Origin: an uncultured cyanobacterium
Lineage (GTDB): Bacteria; Cyanobacteriota; Cyanobacteriia; PCC-6307; Cyanobiaceae
Length of the DNA stretch: 64,000 nt
NCBI GenBank assembly: GCA_903858015.1
Contig: CAIOGZ010000010.1
Location: forward strand, 27,317-91,316
Reading direction: 5' to 3'
The translations under genes were made by a program, and so were the position numbers. The notes below the pieces were generated by a model. The model had not been told where the DNA came from. It did no database searches and saw only the letters and a list, made by a program, of their open reading frames with translations. Shown here piece by piece: positions 10,242 to 19,109 of the stretch; position 1 is the stretch's first letter; each line of letters starts with the position of its first letter.

Positions 10242-11337
10242 GGGCCATCTCCAAAGGGGGGGGAAGGGGGACGGCTCGGGACGGCAGGGCTGTTACGGCC
10301 AGGCTGCGGCCCCAAAGGGCTCCTAGCAGGGCCACCAGCAAAGCAGCCAGCAACTGGTGGGCCACCGTTAGCAGGGGTTGGTTGAGCTGAAGACGGAGCG
10401 TTAACAGGCCCAACAGCAGCTGAACCGGCGCTAGCAGGGCTGCCGCCAGGGCTAGACGGCGGATCGTCCGCTGCCTGGCGGGCAGGGCCAACTGGGCCAG
10501 AACCGCCGGCAACACCAGGGCCAGCAGGGCACCCCAGGCAGCGAGGTGATGCAGCAGCAACCAATGGCAGCCCTGGCCCCCGTTGAGGCAGAGGGAGGCG
10601 GCCCAGCGGCTAGCCATGGCGGCGCCCAAGCCGCACTGGCCGAGCAGCACAAGAGTGGACGAAGCCAACAAGGGGATCCACCAGGCGGGAAGCTGCTGAT
10701 CTGGGGATTCGGAGGTGCTTGCACCCGATTGAGCCGTGGAGCCTGCCGAGCAGAGAGCGGATTCGGCAGCTTCGGCGGTGCTGGGAGCTTCGAAGCCGGC
10801 CGGCTGGAGATCAGCGGCTTGGTTGAAGGGCAAAGCCTGGTGCATGCCGCTGACCAGAAAGACCAGCAGCAGGGCCGTCAGCAGGTGGGCCGTCACACTG
10901 GAGGCCGCCAGCAACCCCAGCACGGTGAGCGCCCCCAGGCCACCCTGGAACACCACCAGAGCCAGGGCCAGGCCGGTAGCCCAGGGGAGCCACCCAGGCA
11001 GCCTTCGGCGCCGCAGCAACACCATCGCCACCAGCGCCAGGAGTGCCAGGCCCACCAAAAAGGCGTCAAGGCGGTGGAACCATTCCAGAAAGACCTGCAG
11101 GTTCATCTGGCGCCCCGGCAGCAGGGTGCCATAGCAGAGCGGCCAATCGGGACAGGCCAGGCCCGCCTGCATCACCCGGGTGGCCCCACCGATACCCACT
11201 AAGGCGATCAGGGCAACCACCAAATGGGCGGTCAGCAGATCGAGGGCGGCCTCCAGGGGGAAACGGCGCGGCGCCGGCTGCGTCGACAAGCCAGGGGTCA
11301 AGCTGGATCTGCTGGATCGGAACAAAAACTCCACCAC
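10234..11337 (-). CDS. ctaA: Heme A synthase
   Basis: A 367-residue membrane enzyme of the COX15/CtaA family that oxidises heme O to heme A. Seen: eight predicted membrane segments in two similar halves, heme-ligand histidines in [29 protein letters not shown] and [11 protein letters not shown], and two periplasmic Cys pairs, CPDWPLC and CLNGGQGC. A low-complexity loop rich in Ser/Ala separates the halves. I chose the GTG at 11337; an in-frame ATG at 11442 would add 35 untypical residues reaching into the control region shared with the divergent ctaC. It overlaps ctaB by eight bases. Confidence 0.9.
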   Translation of the reverse strand: MVEFLFRSSRSSLTPGLSTQPAPRRFPLEAALDLLTAHLVVALIALVGIGGATRVMQAGLACPDWPLCYGTLLPGRQMNLQVFLEWFHRLDAFLVGLALLALVAMVLLRRRRLPGWLPWATGLALALVVFQGGLGALTVLGLLAASSVTAHLLTALLLVFLVSGMHQALPFNQAADLQPAGFEAPSTAEAAESALCSAGSTAQSGASTSESPDQQLPAWWIPLLASSTLVLLGQCGLGAAMASRWAASLCLNGGQGCHWLLLHHLAAWGALLALVLPAVLAQLALPARQRTIRRLALAAALLAPVQLLLGLLTLRLQLNQPLLTVAHQLLAALLVALLGALWGRSLAVTALPSRAVPLPPPLEMAHG

Positions 11338-11571
11338 CGGAACCCCGCAAAACCGTCGAAACAAGGCTGACGATCCGGCTATCGCCGTGCCTGCCGCTGC
11401 CGCCACAAGGTAGCGAGCCTGGGCCCATGAGCGATCCCGCACATCTCAGGCACAAATCTGGATCTAATGTGAAATTTCGCGCCGTTCCCGCCCCGGAATA
11501 GGTTGCCACTTCCGGCCCAGCTCCGTTCTCCATAGGCTGGAGCCGCTGCGTCCTGCATCTAGGCCCCTACC

Positions 11572-12522
11572 GTGCCGATCCCTTCAGCGCTGATCACCCT
11601 CCTGCTGGGCATGGCCCTCGTGCTGGCCGGCCTTTGGGTTGGATACAACGTTTCCCTGTTGCCGGTTGATGCGAGCAGCAACGCTCCGGTCTACGACGCC
11701 CTTTTCCGGGTGCTATTCAGCATCGGAACGATTTTGTTTATCGGAATTGTGGGCTTGCTTCTATTCAGCCTGGTGCGATTCCGCCGCCGCGAAGGGGATT
11801 TGGCCGATGGCGCCGCGATCGAGGGCAACCTACCCCTGGAAATTGTCTGGACCGCCATTCCTGCCGTTGTGGTGCTGTTTGTGGGGATCTATAGCTACGA
11901 TATTTATGAGCGCATGGGTGGCATGACACCCCTCAATGACCACAGCGCCATGCACGCAAACCACAGCGCTCTTGGATCGGCTGAGCAACCAGGCACCGCG
12001 GCGGCGATCCAAGCAGGCTCGGTCTCGATCCAAGCCGCTGCCGTTGCCCCAACGGGCGATGGTCCTTCAACAGGCGACGGCAAGCCGCCCAGCCGTGTTT
12101 GGGCTGGCATTGGAGCCGGATCTGACCAGCAGGGCGCCTTGAGCGTGGACCTAACTGCAATGCAGTTTGCCTTCATTTTTCACTATCCCCAAGCCAACAT
12201 CATTAGTGGGGAATTACATGTGCCAATCGACCGCCAAGTGGCGTTGCGAATGGAAGCCCGTGATGTGATCCACGCCTTCTGGGTTCCCCAGTTCCGGCTC
12301 AAACAAGACGTGATCCCCGGCCAACCAACCCTGCTCAACTTCACCGCCACCCGACCTGGCACCTATCCCATTGTCTGCGCCGAACTATGTGGTCCCTACC
12401 ACGGCGGCATGCGCTCCAGCGTGGTGGTGCATGAGCCTGCCGATTTCGAAGCATGGCTGAGCAAGAACACCCCGGCTCCGCCGCCCACCGTTGCCAGCTC
12501 CAATTCCACCCCCACGGCTTGA
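11572..12522 (+). CDS. ctaC: Cytochrome c oxidase subunit II
   Basis: A 316-residue subunit that receives electrons from cytochrome c or plastocyanin at its CuA site. It starts at GTG 11572. Seen: three hydrophobic N-terminal segments, then a cupredoxin domain with CuA ligands His234 (VIHAFWVPQ), Cys269, Cys273, His277 and Met280 (CAELCGPYHGGM). A spacer of about 60 low-complexity residues rich in His/Ala/Gly (near 120-185) lies between membrane anchor and cupredoxin domain. First gene of ctaC-ctaD-ctaE, divergent from ctaA-ctaB; the 234-bp divergent spacer must hold both promoters, but no convincing boxes could be assigned. Confidence 0.95.
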   Translation: MPIPSALITLLLGMALVLAGLWVGYNVSLLPVDASSNAPVYDALFRVLFSIGTILFIGIVGLLLFSLVRFRRREGDLADGAAIEGNLPLEIVWTAIPAVVVLFVGIYSYDIYERMGGMTPLNDHSAMHANHSALGSAEQPGTAAAIQAGSVSIQAAAVAPTGDGPSTGDGKPPSRVWAGIGAGSDQQGALSVDLTAMQFAFIFHYPQANIISGELHVPIDRQVALRMEARDVIHAFWVPQFRLKQDVIPGQPTLLNFTATRPGTYPIVCAELCGPYHGGMRSSVVVHEPADFEAWLSKNTPAPPPTVASSNSTPTA

Positions 12523-12529
12523 GAACACC

Positions 12530-14242
12530 ATGACCGTTGCCTCCCCGAGCGATCTACAGCCACCGGCCCCCAACAACCAGGGCCCCTCCGGCCAAGGCCA
12601 ATCCCTGGGATTGCAACCGGAGGGTTGGTTGCGCTATCTCAGCTTCAGCCTCGATCACAAAGTGATCGGGCTCCAGTATCTAATCTGTGCTTTCTTATTC
12701 TATTTCCTCGGTGGCGCCCTGGCCGGCGTAATCCGCACTGAATTGGCAAGCCCGATCAGTGATTTTGTCAGCCGAGAAACCTACAACGAAGTTCTCACTC
12801 TGCACGGCACGGTGATGATCTTTCTCTGGATTGTCCCCGTCGTCAATGGGGCCTTCGGTAACTACCTGATCCCCTTCTACGTAGGGGCCAGAGACATGGC
12901 CTTCCCCCGCCTCAATGCCGTGGCGTTTTGGCTGATACCGCCGGCCGGTATATTGCTGATTAGCAGTTACTTCATTAAGGGAGGTGCGGCCCAATCGGGT
13001 TGGACGGCCTACCCACCCTTGAGCATCACCACCCCAGCGCTCGGCCAGGTGATCTGGATTCTCAGCGTTCTGCTGCTGGGCGGTAGCTCAATCTTTGGCG
13101 GCATCAACTTCATCGCCACCATCTTGAAGTTACGCCGGCCAGGCCTCCAGCTGATGCAGCTACCGATGTATTGCTGGGCCATGCTCGGTACCAGCATCCT
13201 GGTGGTGCTATCGACTCCGGTTTTGGCTGGAACCTTGATCCTGCTGAGCTTTGACATCATCGCCCACACCGGCTTCTTTAACCCTGCCCTGGGGGGCAAT
13301 GTGGTGGTATATCAACATCTCTTTTGGTTCTATTCACACCCTGCAGTTTATATCATGGTTCTACCAGCCTTCGGCCTAGTCAGTGAAATACTGCCGGTCC
13401 ACGCGCGCAAACCGCTATTTGGTTATACCACGATGGTCTATTCAATCCTAGCCATCGTTGTACTCGGCCTCGTAGTTTGGGCCCACCATATGTTCACCAG
13501 TGGCACCCCACCCTGGATGCGCCTCTTTTTCACGATCGCAACCTCGTTTATCGCCGTTCCGACAGGGATCAAATTCTTTAATTGGCTCGCCACCCTCTGG
13601 GGCGGAAAGATTGCCCTCAACAGCGCCATGCTGTTCGCCTGTGCCTTCATCGTCAATTTCGTGTTCGGCGGCATCACCGGAGTAGCCCTGGCCCAAGTGC
13701 CATTCGATATTCACGTTCATGACACCTATTTCGTAGTGGGGCACTTTCATTACATTGTTTATGGTGGTACCGTCTTCGTCATCTTCAGCTCGGTTTATCA
13801 TTGGTATCCAAAATTTACCGGCAGGATGCTCAATGAAGACCTCGGCCGCCTACACTTCCTGCTCACCTTTGTGGGCTTCAACCTCTGCTTTGCTCCCCAG
13901 CATTGGCTTGGTCTCAACGGCATGCCTCGCCGGGTGGCGGAATACGACCCCGCCTTCACCACCTGGAACCAGGTGAGCAGCGTTGGCGCCCTGCTGATGG
14001 CGATCAGCACCCTTCCCTTCCTGATCAATGTGGTGGTCAGCGCCTTCAACGGCAAACCGGCCGGAGCGAATCCTTGGAACGCCCTCACCCCGGAATGGCT
14101 GACCAGCTCACCGCCACCGGTTGAAAACTGGATCGGCGAAGCTCCGCTGGTCACCCATCCCTACGGCTACGGCACTCCTGCCGACCGCATCGATCTTGGT
14201 AATGCCACCGGTGAGCAGATCTGGGGAGATAGCCGCCGCTAA
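12530..14242 (+). CDS. ctaD: Cytochrome c oxidase subunit I (A2-type)
   Basis: A 570-residue catalytic subunit with twelve membrane segments carrying heme a, heme a3 and CuB. The ATG at 12530 lies seven bases after the ctaC stop. Seen: the heme a ligand region TLHGTVMIF, the CuB/Tyr motif YSHPAVY at residues 268-274, the second and third CuB histidines in WAHHMFTSG, and GHFHYIVYGG for the heme ligands. The YSHP form replaces the Glu of GHPEV and defines A2-type oxidases, in which Tyr/Ser take over that part of the D-channel. Terminal respiratory oxidase of the thylakoid or plasma membrane. Confidence 0.96.
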   Translation: MTVASPSDLQPPAPNNQGPSGQGQSLGLQPEGWLRYLSFSLDHKVIGLQYLICAFLFYFLGGALAGVIRTELASPISDFVSRETYNEVLTLHGTVMIFLWIVPVVNGAFGNYLIPFYVGARDMAFPRLNAVAFWLIPPAGILLISSYFIKGGAAQSGWTAYPPLSITTPALGQVIWILSVLLLGGSSIFGGINFIATILKLRRPGLQLMQLPMYCWAMLGTSILVVLSTPVLAGTLILLSFDIIAHTGFFNPALGGNVVVYQHLFWFYSHPAVYIMVLPAFGLVSEILPVHARKPLFGYTTMVYSILAIVVLGLVVWAHHMFTSGTPPWMRLFFTIATSFIAVPTGIKFFNWLATLWGGKIALNSAMLFACAFIVNFVFGGITGVALAQVPFDIHVHDTYFVVGHFHYIVYGGTVFVIFSSVYHWYPKFTGRMLNEDLGRLHFLLTFVGFNLCFAPQHWLGLNGMPRRVAEYDPAFTTWNQVSSVGALLMAISTLPFLINVVVSAFNGKPAGANPWNALTPEWLTSSPPPVENWIGEAPLVTHPYGYGTPADRIDLGNATGEQIWGDSRR

Positions 14243-14277
14243 ACTCATTTTGTTTCCTTCTCACTGTTCATTTCCTA

Positions 14278-14319
14278 CTGCTCAATCTTTTCTTCTCAAT
14301 CTTTTCTGCTAAATCTTTT
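14278..14319. repeat. 14-bp pyrimidine-rich tandem repeat in ctaD-ctaE spacer
   Basis: Three 14-bp units (14278-14291, 14292-14305, 14306-14319) with consensus CTGCTCAATCTTTT, followed by a decayed fourth (TTGCTCATTCCCTA). The 227-bp spacer between ctaD and ctaE is unusually T-rich for this genome. No gene is seen in it. Confidence 0.85.
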
Positions 14320-14469
14320 TTGCTCATTCCCTACTGGTTCATCGCTTCTGTTCAATCCCCTCGGGTCAAGCGTTCAGTCTTGAAGGTCTGGCACTCCTGC
14401 AACGCCAGTAGCACCGTCCGCCCCTCCTGCCTCTCCCCCTTGGCAATTCCCTTTGCGACCAGCCCCCCC

Positions 14470-15105
14470 ATGACAAGCCTTGCCCCAGCCACCAGCAACA
14501 CACCTGAGCTCAGCAGCGGCGAAGCGACCCATGGATCTAGCCATGCGGAACAGGATCACGGCGCCCATAGCGATGCGCGCCTGTTTGGCCTGGCCACCTT
14601 CCTCGTGGCCGATGGCATGACCTTCGCAGGCTTCTTCGCCGCCTATCTAACGTTCAAAGCAGTAAATCCATTACCGGAAGGTTCAAACTATCAGCTTGAA
14701 CTGTTATTGCCGAGCCTCAACACTCTCCTCCTGGTAATCAGTAGCTTCACCTTCCACCGGGCCGGCAGGGGTTTGTTGCGAGGCGATGGGCCAAGCTGCC
14801 GCCGCTGGCTGCTCATAACCGCAGCCCTGGGGCTGGCCTTTTTAGGCGGCCAAATGGTGGAATATTTTCATCTCCCCTTCGGTCTCACCGACAATCTGTT
14901 CGCTAGCACGTTCTATGCCCTCACCGGCTTCCATGGACTGCACGTCACCCTCGGGGTGATCTGCATCTTGATCGTTTGGTGGCAAACCCGTAGCGGCGGT
15001 CGAATCGAGGCCACCTCCCCGTTTGGGCTGGAGGCAGCAGAGCTGTACTGGCATTTCGTGGACGGCATCTGGCTTGTTCTGTTCGGCATCTTGTATCTGC
15101 TCTGA
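14470..15105 (+). CDS. ctaE: Cytochrome c oxidase subunit III
   Basis: A 211-residue subunit with five membrane segments, stabilising the oxidase and its proton uptake. The ATG at 14470 (MTSLAPAT) is chosen because upstream in-frame codons read through the repetitive spacer. Seen: ARLFGLATFLVADGMTF in the first segment, FHGLHVTLG in the fourth and ELYWHFVDGIWLVLF at the C-terminus, all conserved in the family. An N-terminal His/Ser-rich stretch of about 40 residues precedes the core. Last gene of the oxidase operon, separated from ctaD by a 227-bp repeat-bearing spacer. Confidence 0.94.
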   Translation: MTSLAPATSNTPELSSGEATHGSSHAEQDHGAHSDARLFGLATFLVADGMTFAGFFAAYLTFKAVNPLPEGSNYQLELLLPSLNTLLLVISSFTFHRAGRGLLRGDGPSCRRWLLITAALGLAFLGGQMVEYFHLPFGLTDNLFASTFYALTGFHGLHVTLGVICILIVWWQTRSGGRIEATSPFGLEAAELYWHFVDGIWLVLFGILYLL

Positions 15106-15271
15106 TCCCGATCTGCCGGTATCAGGGCGCCCCAGAGCTTACGACCGCCGCCCAGCAGCTCACCCATCCAAATCCGGTTCCAAAGATCTTGGCGCGATAC
15201 TTGCCGAAGCCACATCTGATTCGTCAGAATAAGCCTTAGGTACAGGCTGCTTCAGGCCGATCTCGAATTCA

Positions 15272-15691
15272 ATGGCTGCCAACAGGTTGACGTCTACCTC
15301 CTTTAGTGGCGACGGCCATGCCGAGCCTCCCCTCGAGGGCAAGGCCCTGCTCGATCGAGCCCGCTCCCTCAGCAATCGGCCAGAAGACCAGATCGCCAGG
15401 GCCTGCGGTTATGTCGGTCCGAGTGGTCGGATTCTGAAGAAGAGCTTCTACCGCGCCCTTGTGGTGGCCAAGGGTTACCTTCTGCCCTCCTCCATTCCCG
15501 GTTCCAGCGGGGTCAAAGGGCGACAAGCCGATTTCCGAACCCGGGTCCACGGCAATGGCAATCTGCTCATTGGCCAGGCCTACACCCGTCGCATGGGCCT
15601 AGAGCCCGGCCAGGAATTCCGGATCGAACTGCACAAGGAAACCGGTTCGATCTGGTTGGTCCCCATGGCCGGCGCCATGGACGCTGATTGA
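15272..15691 (+). CDS. cyAbrB transcriptional regulator (AbrB-like)
   Basis: A 139-residue member of the cyanobacterial AbrB family, DNA-binding proteins that tune carbon/nitrogen balance and other global responses. Seen: the N-terminal half ALLDRARSLSNRPEDQIARA with GYVGPSGRILKKSFYRAL, and a C-terminal AbrB-like region (FRTRVHGNGNLLIGQAYT, then GQEFRIEL). This order, with the AbrB fold at the C-terminus, is specific to cyanobacteria. Transcribed alone, 166 bp after ctaE. The upstream spacer holds AT-richer sequence around 15220-15240 that may be its promoter, but no confident boxes were found. Confidence 0.9.
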   Translation: MAANRLTSTSFSGDGHAEPPLEGKALLDRARSLSNRPEDQIARACGYVGPSGRILKKSFYRALVVAKGYLLPSSIPGSSGVKGRQADFRTRVHGNGNLLIGQAYTRRMGLEPGQEFRIELHKETGSIWLVPMAGAMDAD

Positions 15692-15826
15692 GGGCTCCCA
15701 GCCCCCCTGCCGCTCCCTTGCTCCCAGCAGCAGCTGGCGCGGCGCCTTGATCCAGCCGCTGCCGAAGCACCGGTGCTGCAGCTGGTCTGAACGACCCAAT
15801 CCCAGCCAGGCCCTACCTGATCGCGG

Positions 15827-16447
15827 CTACTTGGCGGGCTTTCCGGGGTGGAAGCTGGCGCTGAAGGTCAGCAGGTCGAGGCCGCTGAACAGAAAACTGA
15901 TCCCCACCAGGGTGCCGAGAACCCACAGCAAGCTGAGCGATTTCATCGTGAGGATCATCAAGCCCAGGATCAGGGTCACGATGCCATTGGCGAGGCCCCA
16001 ACCCCACCCTTTGACCTGCCGGTGGGTCAGGGCCGTCACACTGGCCACGGCTCCCTCGACCAAAAACACCACCCCGATCGCCAGGGCCAGGGCCGCCACC
16101 TGGGAGGCGGCGGCGGTAGGGCCCGAGGCGAGCTGCCGCACCATCCAGATACCGGCCACCAGGAACAAGCTGGCCACGGTGAAGCGCCAGAAGCTGATCG
16201 CACCGCTGAGGCGTGAGCTCCGGGCCAGGGTGTTCACCCAGCCGACGATGCCGGCCACCAGAAATCCAATCGCCACCACGGCGGTGACCCAGACGGAGGC
16301 CAGCACCGGAAACACCATGGCCAGCAAGCCCAGCACCAGCATCAGAACGCCCTCAGCGAGGGTGAAGGTGCGCAGCGCTTCACTATCTCGGGCCAGGCGG
16401 CTGGCTCCACCAGCGCCGGGGATCAGCTCGTTCAGTTCGGGGGCCAT
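15827..16447 (-). CDS. HdeD family (DUF308) membrane protein
   Basis: A 206-residue integral membrane protein with six predicted helices arranged as three hairpins, the HdeD/DUF308 pattern. Seen: TLAEGVLMLVLGLLAMVFP in the first hairpin, a repeated motif ALAIGVVFLVEGAVA in the middle and NGIVTLILGLMIL near the C-terminus. HdeD in enterobacteria takes part in acid resistance; the cyanobacterial role is unknown. The ATG at 16447 is used because upstream codons have no family resemblance. It lies 64 bp downstream of the 14-bp repeat array that follows ribE. Confidence 0.8.
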   Translation of the reverse strand: MAPELNELIPGAGGASRLARDSEALRTFTLAEGVLMLVLGLLAMVFPVLASVWVTAVVAIGFLVAGIVGWVNTLARSSRLSGAISFWRFTVASLFLVAGIWMVRQLASGPTAAASQVAALALAIGVVFLVEGAVASVTALTHRQVKGWGWGLANGIVTLILGLMILTMKSLSLLWVLGTLVGISFLFSGLDLLTFSASFHPGKPAK

Positions 16448-16511
16448 GGGCTGGGGACGACCAGGTAAGAGATAGAAAAACCCTAGACATGGTGGAGAGT
16501 TCTGGCCACGC

Positions 16512-16595
16512 CCACCGAGTTCCAACCACCTAGCTCTAACCACCGAGTTCTAACCACCGAGTTCCAACCACCTAGCTGCAAGCGCCTAGCTCCAA
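16512..16595. repeat. 14-bp tandem repeat, six copies, overlapping ribE stop codon
   Basis: Six consecutive 14-bp units: 16512, 16526, 16540, 16554, 16568 and 16582. Two variants alternate, CCACCGAGTTCCAA and CCACCTAGCTCCAA. The outermost unit on the ribE side contains the ribE stop codon (TAG at 16588-16586). The array lies between ribE and the HdeD gene, both on the minus strand, so it would be transcribed. No stable hairpin or T-run is visible. Confidence 0.93.
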
Positions 16596-17284
16596 CCGTG
16601 GTTGGCCAACCAATCGGCGCTGATCGGCGGCCCCGTCGGTTGGCCTGATGCCAGCGCTGCCGCGATGCCACCTTGCTGCAGCAGCCGTTCTGTGTACTTG
16701 GCGAGCAGATCGGCCTCCAGGTTCACCGCATCCCCCACCCGGCGCAGGGCCAAGCTGGTCGCCGCCCAGGTGTGCGGGATGACGGCGATCGAGAAATGGC
16801 CATCGTCGCTGCAGGCAGCCACCGTGAGGCTGATGCCATCGACGGCCACACTGGCCTTGTCACAGAGGTAGCGGCCGTAGGCAGGATCGTTCCAGCGCAG
16901 GGCAAGATGCCAGGAAGCAGGCAGCCGCTGGATCGCCACCACGCTGCCAAGGCCGTCGACATGGCCGCTGACCAGATGGCCGCCGAGGCGGTCGCTCAGC
17001 CGCAGCGCCGGCTCCAGGTTCACCGCCGCCCCCGCCGCAGCCCGGGCGCCCAAGGTGGTGCGCCACAGGGTTTCCTCACTCACATCGGCGCGAAATCCAT
17101 CCGGCCATAACTCCGCCACGGTGAGACAGACGCCATCGACCGCGATGCTGTCCCCCAGGGCCAGGGGGCCAAGACCCGCAGACTCCGGAGCCATGGCGGC
17201 GGCGCCCCTGCCCAGCAGGCGGAGTCGCACCCCCGCCGGGGCCGGCTCGATCCGGCCCAGGGCCCGCACCAGTCCCGTGAACAT
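16586..17284 (-). CDS. ribE: Riboflavin synthase, alpha chain
   Basis: A 232-residue enzyme that dismutates two 6,7-dimethyl-8-ribityllumazines to riboflavin. Seen: start MFTGLVRALG, two lumazine-binding barrels, with DSIAVDGVCLTVAEL in the first and KASVAVDGISLTVAAC in the second, and GGHLVSGHVDG linking them. The C-terminal helix ends NLEADLLAKYTERLL. The ATG at 17284 is preferred, although MATAAAKPA nine codons upstream is also open. Divergent from the DUF151 gene, 69 bp apart. The stop codon lies in a tandem repeat unit. Confidence 0.93.
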   Translation of the reverse strand: MFTGLVRALGRIEPAPAGVRLRLLGRGAAAMAPESAGLGPLALGDSIAVDGVCLTVAELWPDGFRADVSEETLWRTTLGARAAAGAAVNLEPALRLSDRLGGHLVSGHVDGLGSVVAIQRLPASWHLALRWNDPAYGRYLCDKASVAVDGISLTVAACSDDGHFSIAVIPHTWAATSLALRRVGDAVNLEADLLAKYTERLLQQGGIAAALASGQPTGPPISADWLANHGWS

Positions 17285-17353
17285 CGCTGGCTTAGCCGCT
17301 GCTGTCGCCATAATCGCCTCAAGGCAACGGCCAAGGCCGGGAGCAAAGCGGGC

Positions 17354-17944
17354 ATGGTGGAGATGCGGGTTGCGGGGATCGCCCTGGATGCGGCCAGCCG
17401 CAGCCCGATCGTGCTGTTGCGGGATCCCGCCGCCCGCCGCCAGGTGCCGATCTGGATCGATCAGGCCCAGGCCCAGAACATCCTGGCCGGCCTGAACCGC
17501 GAGCGCCCAGCCCGTCCCCTCAGCCACGACCTGATGGTGAGCCTGCTCGAGGCCGGCGGCCTCCGACTGGAGCGCATCGTGATCCACACGATCGAAGACA
17601 ACACCTTCCGGGCCGTGCTGAAACTGCAGAAGGGCGAAACCGAAACGATCGAGCTCGATGCCCGTCCCAGCGATGCCATCGCCCTGGCCCTCCGCACCGG
17701 CAGCACGATCTGGATGCTGGAGGAGGTGGTGGCCGATGCCTCGATTCCCGTGGATGCGGAAGCCGACGCCGAAGACCAGGAGGATTTCCGCCGCTTCCTC
17801 GAACGCACAAGCCCGGCCGAACTGATCCGCCACCTGCGCCCCAAGCCCGAAGCCCCCGCGGGCCCGGAATCGGGCGGCCAGCCCAAGCCCCAGGACGAAG
17901 CGGCTGATGGCCCAGACGATGCCCCAGCCCCCCCCAGCGCCTGA
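17354..17944 (+). CDS. Bifunctional nuclease family protein (DUF151)
   Basis: A 196-residue protein of the BFN/DUF151 family, some plant members of which show DNase and RNase activity in vitro. Seen: the conserved start VEMRVAGIALD, RRQVPIWIDQAQA, SHDLMVSLLEAGG, the core RPSDAIALALR and the acidic segment that follows. The last 40 residues are a Pro/Glu/Ala-rich tail. Its 3' end overlaps the aldo/keto reductase gene by 38 bases in another frame, implying coupled translation. Role in cyanobacteria is unproven. Confidence 0.87.
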   Translation: MVEMRVAGIALDAASRSPIVLLRDPAARRQVPIWIDQAQAQNILAGLNRERPARPLSHDLMVSLLEAGGLRLERIVIHTIEDNTFRAVLKLQKGETETIELDARPSDAIALALRTGSTIWMLEEVVADASIPVDAEADAEDQEDFRRFLERTSPAELIRHLRPKPEAPAGPESGGQPKPQDEAADGPDDAPAPPSA

Positions 17945-19085
17945 GCAGGCGGCCCGCCGGAGCTTCGGCAAGGGCCGGCCCGTCTCCTTGTTTACCCTTG
18001 GCACCATGCGGGCGCTGCAGGACGCCGCGGCCCTGGAACGGGTGCTCCAGGCCGCCCTTAAGGCCGGCATCAACCACATCGAAACGGCGCCGGCCTACGG
18101 CCCCGCCGAAGCCTTCCTCGGCCAGGCCCTCGCCCGGCTGGCGGAGCACGACCCCACCGCCCGCCGCGGGCTCGTGCTCACCAGCAAGCTGCTACCGGGG
18201 GCAGGGCTGACCCTGGCCGAGGGGCTGGCCCAGCTGCGGGCCAGTTTGGCGCGCCTCGGCATCGCCCAGCTCGACAACCTGGCGGTGCATGGTCTCAACA
18301 CCAGCAGCCACCTGAGCTGGGCCCTGGAGGGGGCCGGGGCCCAGCTGCTGGAGGCGGCCCTGGCGGAGGGGCTGGTGGGGCAGGTGGGATTTTCCAGCCA
18401 CGGCGACCGGGCCCTGATCGAAGCCGCCCTGGCCAGCGGTCGATTTAGCTTCTGCAGCCTGCATCTGCACCTCTTCGATCCAGAACGGTTGCCCCTAGCC
18501 CGGCAGGCCTTGGCGGCAGGGATCGGTGTGCTGGCGATCTCTCCGGCCGACAAGGGGGGCCGCCTCTACGATCCGCCGCCCCAACTTGAGGCTGATTGCG
18601 CCCCGTTCGCGCCGCTGGAACTCGCCTACCGCTTCCTGCTCAGCGCCGGCATCAGCAGCCTCAGCCTCGGCGCAGCCAAGCCGGAAGACCTGGTCTGGGC
18701 CGCCCGCCTGGCCCATGCCGATGGTCCGCTCCGGCCTGAGGAAGGGGCGGCGCTCGCCCGGCTCAAGGCCGCCGCCAAGCGCCGCCTTGGGCCTGAGAGC
18801 TGCGGCCAGTGCCGCAGCTGCCTGCCCTGCCCCTCCGATCTACCGATCCCCGCCCTGCTGCGGCTGCGCAACCTGGCGGTGGGCCATGGCATGGTGGCCT
18901 TCGCCAGCGAGCGCTACAACCTGATTGGCCGCGCCGGGCACTGGTGGGAAGCCCTTGATGCCTCGGCCTGCGCCCGCTGTGGCGCCTGCTTGCCCCGTTG
19001 TCCCCACGGATTGCCCATTCCTGACCTGTTGGCCGATACCCACCGCCGCCTGGCCGCAGCACCCCGGCGGCGGCTCTGGGGCTGA
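17907..19085 (+). CDS. Aldo/keto reductase with C-terminal twin 4Fe-4S domain
   Basis: A 392-residue protein with an AKR TIM barrel (about 15-280) followed by a ferredoxin-like module. Seen: INHIETAPAYGPAE (catalytic Tyr; the usual Asp of DTAxxYG is Glu), VLTSKLLPG (Lys) and NLAVHGLN (His). Two cysteine clusters follow, CGQCRSCLPCP near residue 295 and CARCGACLPRCP near 355, each with the spacing of a 4Fe-4S site. A cytosolic oxidoreductase able to take electrons from ferredoxin-like donors is likely (inference). It overlaps the DUF151 gene by 38 bases. Substrate unknown. Confidence 0.88.
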   Translation: MAQTMPQPPPAPEQAARRSFGKGRPVSLFTLGTMRALQDAAALERVLQAALKAGINHIETAPAYGPAEAFLGQALARLAEHDPTARRGLVLTSKLLPGAGLTLAEGLAQLRASLARLGIAQLDNLAVHGLNTSSHLSWALEGAGAQLLEAALAEGLVGQVGFSSHGDRALIEAALASGRFSFCSLHLHLFDPERLPLARQALAAGIGVLAISPADKGGRLYDPPPQLEADCAPFAPLELAYRFLLSAGISSLSLGAAKPEDLVWAARLAHADGPLRPEEGAALARLKAAAKRRLGPESCGQCRSCLPCPSDLPIPALLRLRNLAVGHGMVAFASERYNLIGRAGHWWEALDASACARCGACLPRCPHGLPIPDLLADTHRRLAAAPRRRLWG

Positions 19086-19109
19086 TCGAGCTCGGCGGGG
19101 CCGGCAACG

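Noticed and set aside
16512..16595. Tandem arrays as possible CRISPR
   Set aside because: Units are contiguous, with no unique spacers between repeats, and no cas genes lie in the window.
16586..18079. ribE read as one 497-residue protein
   Set aside because: The upstream 265 codons are antisense to the DUF151 and AKR genes; the conserved start MFTGL is at 17284.
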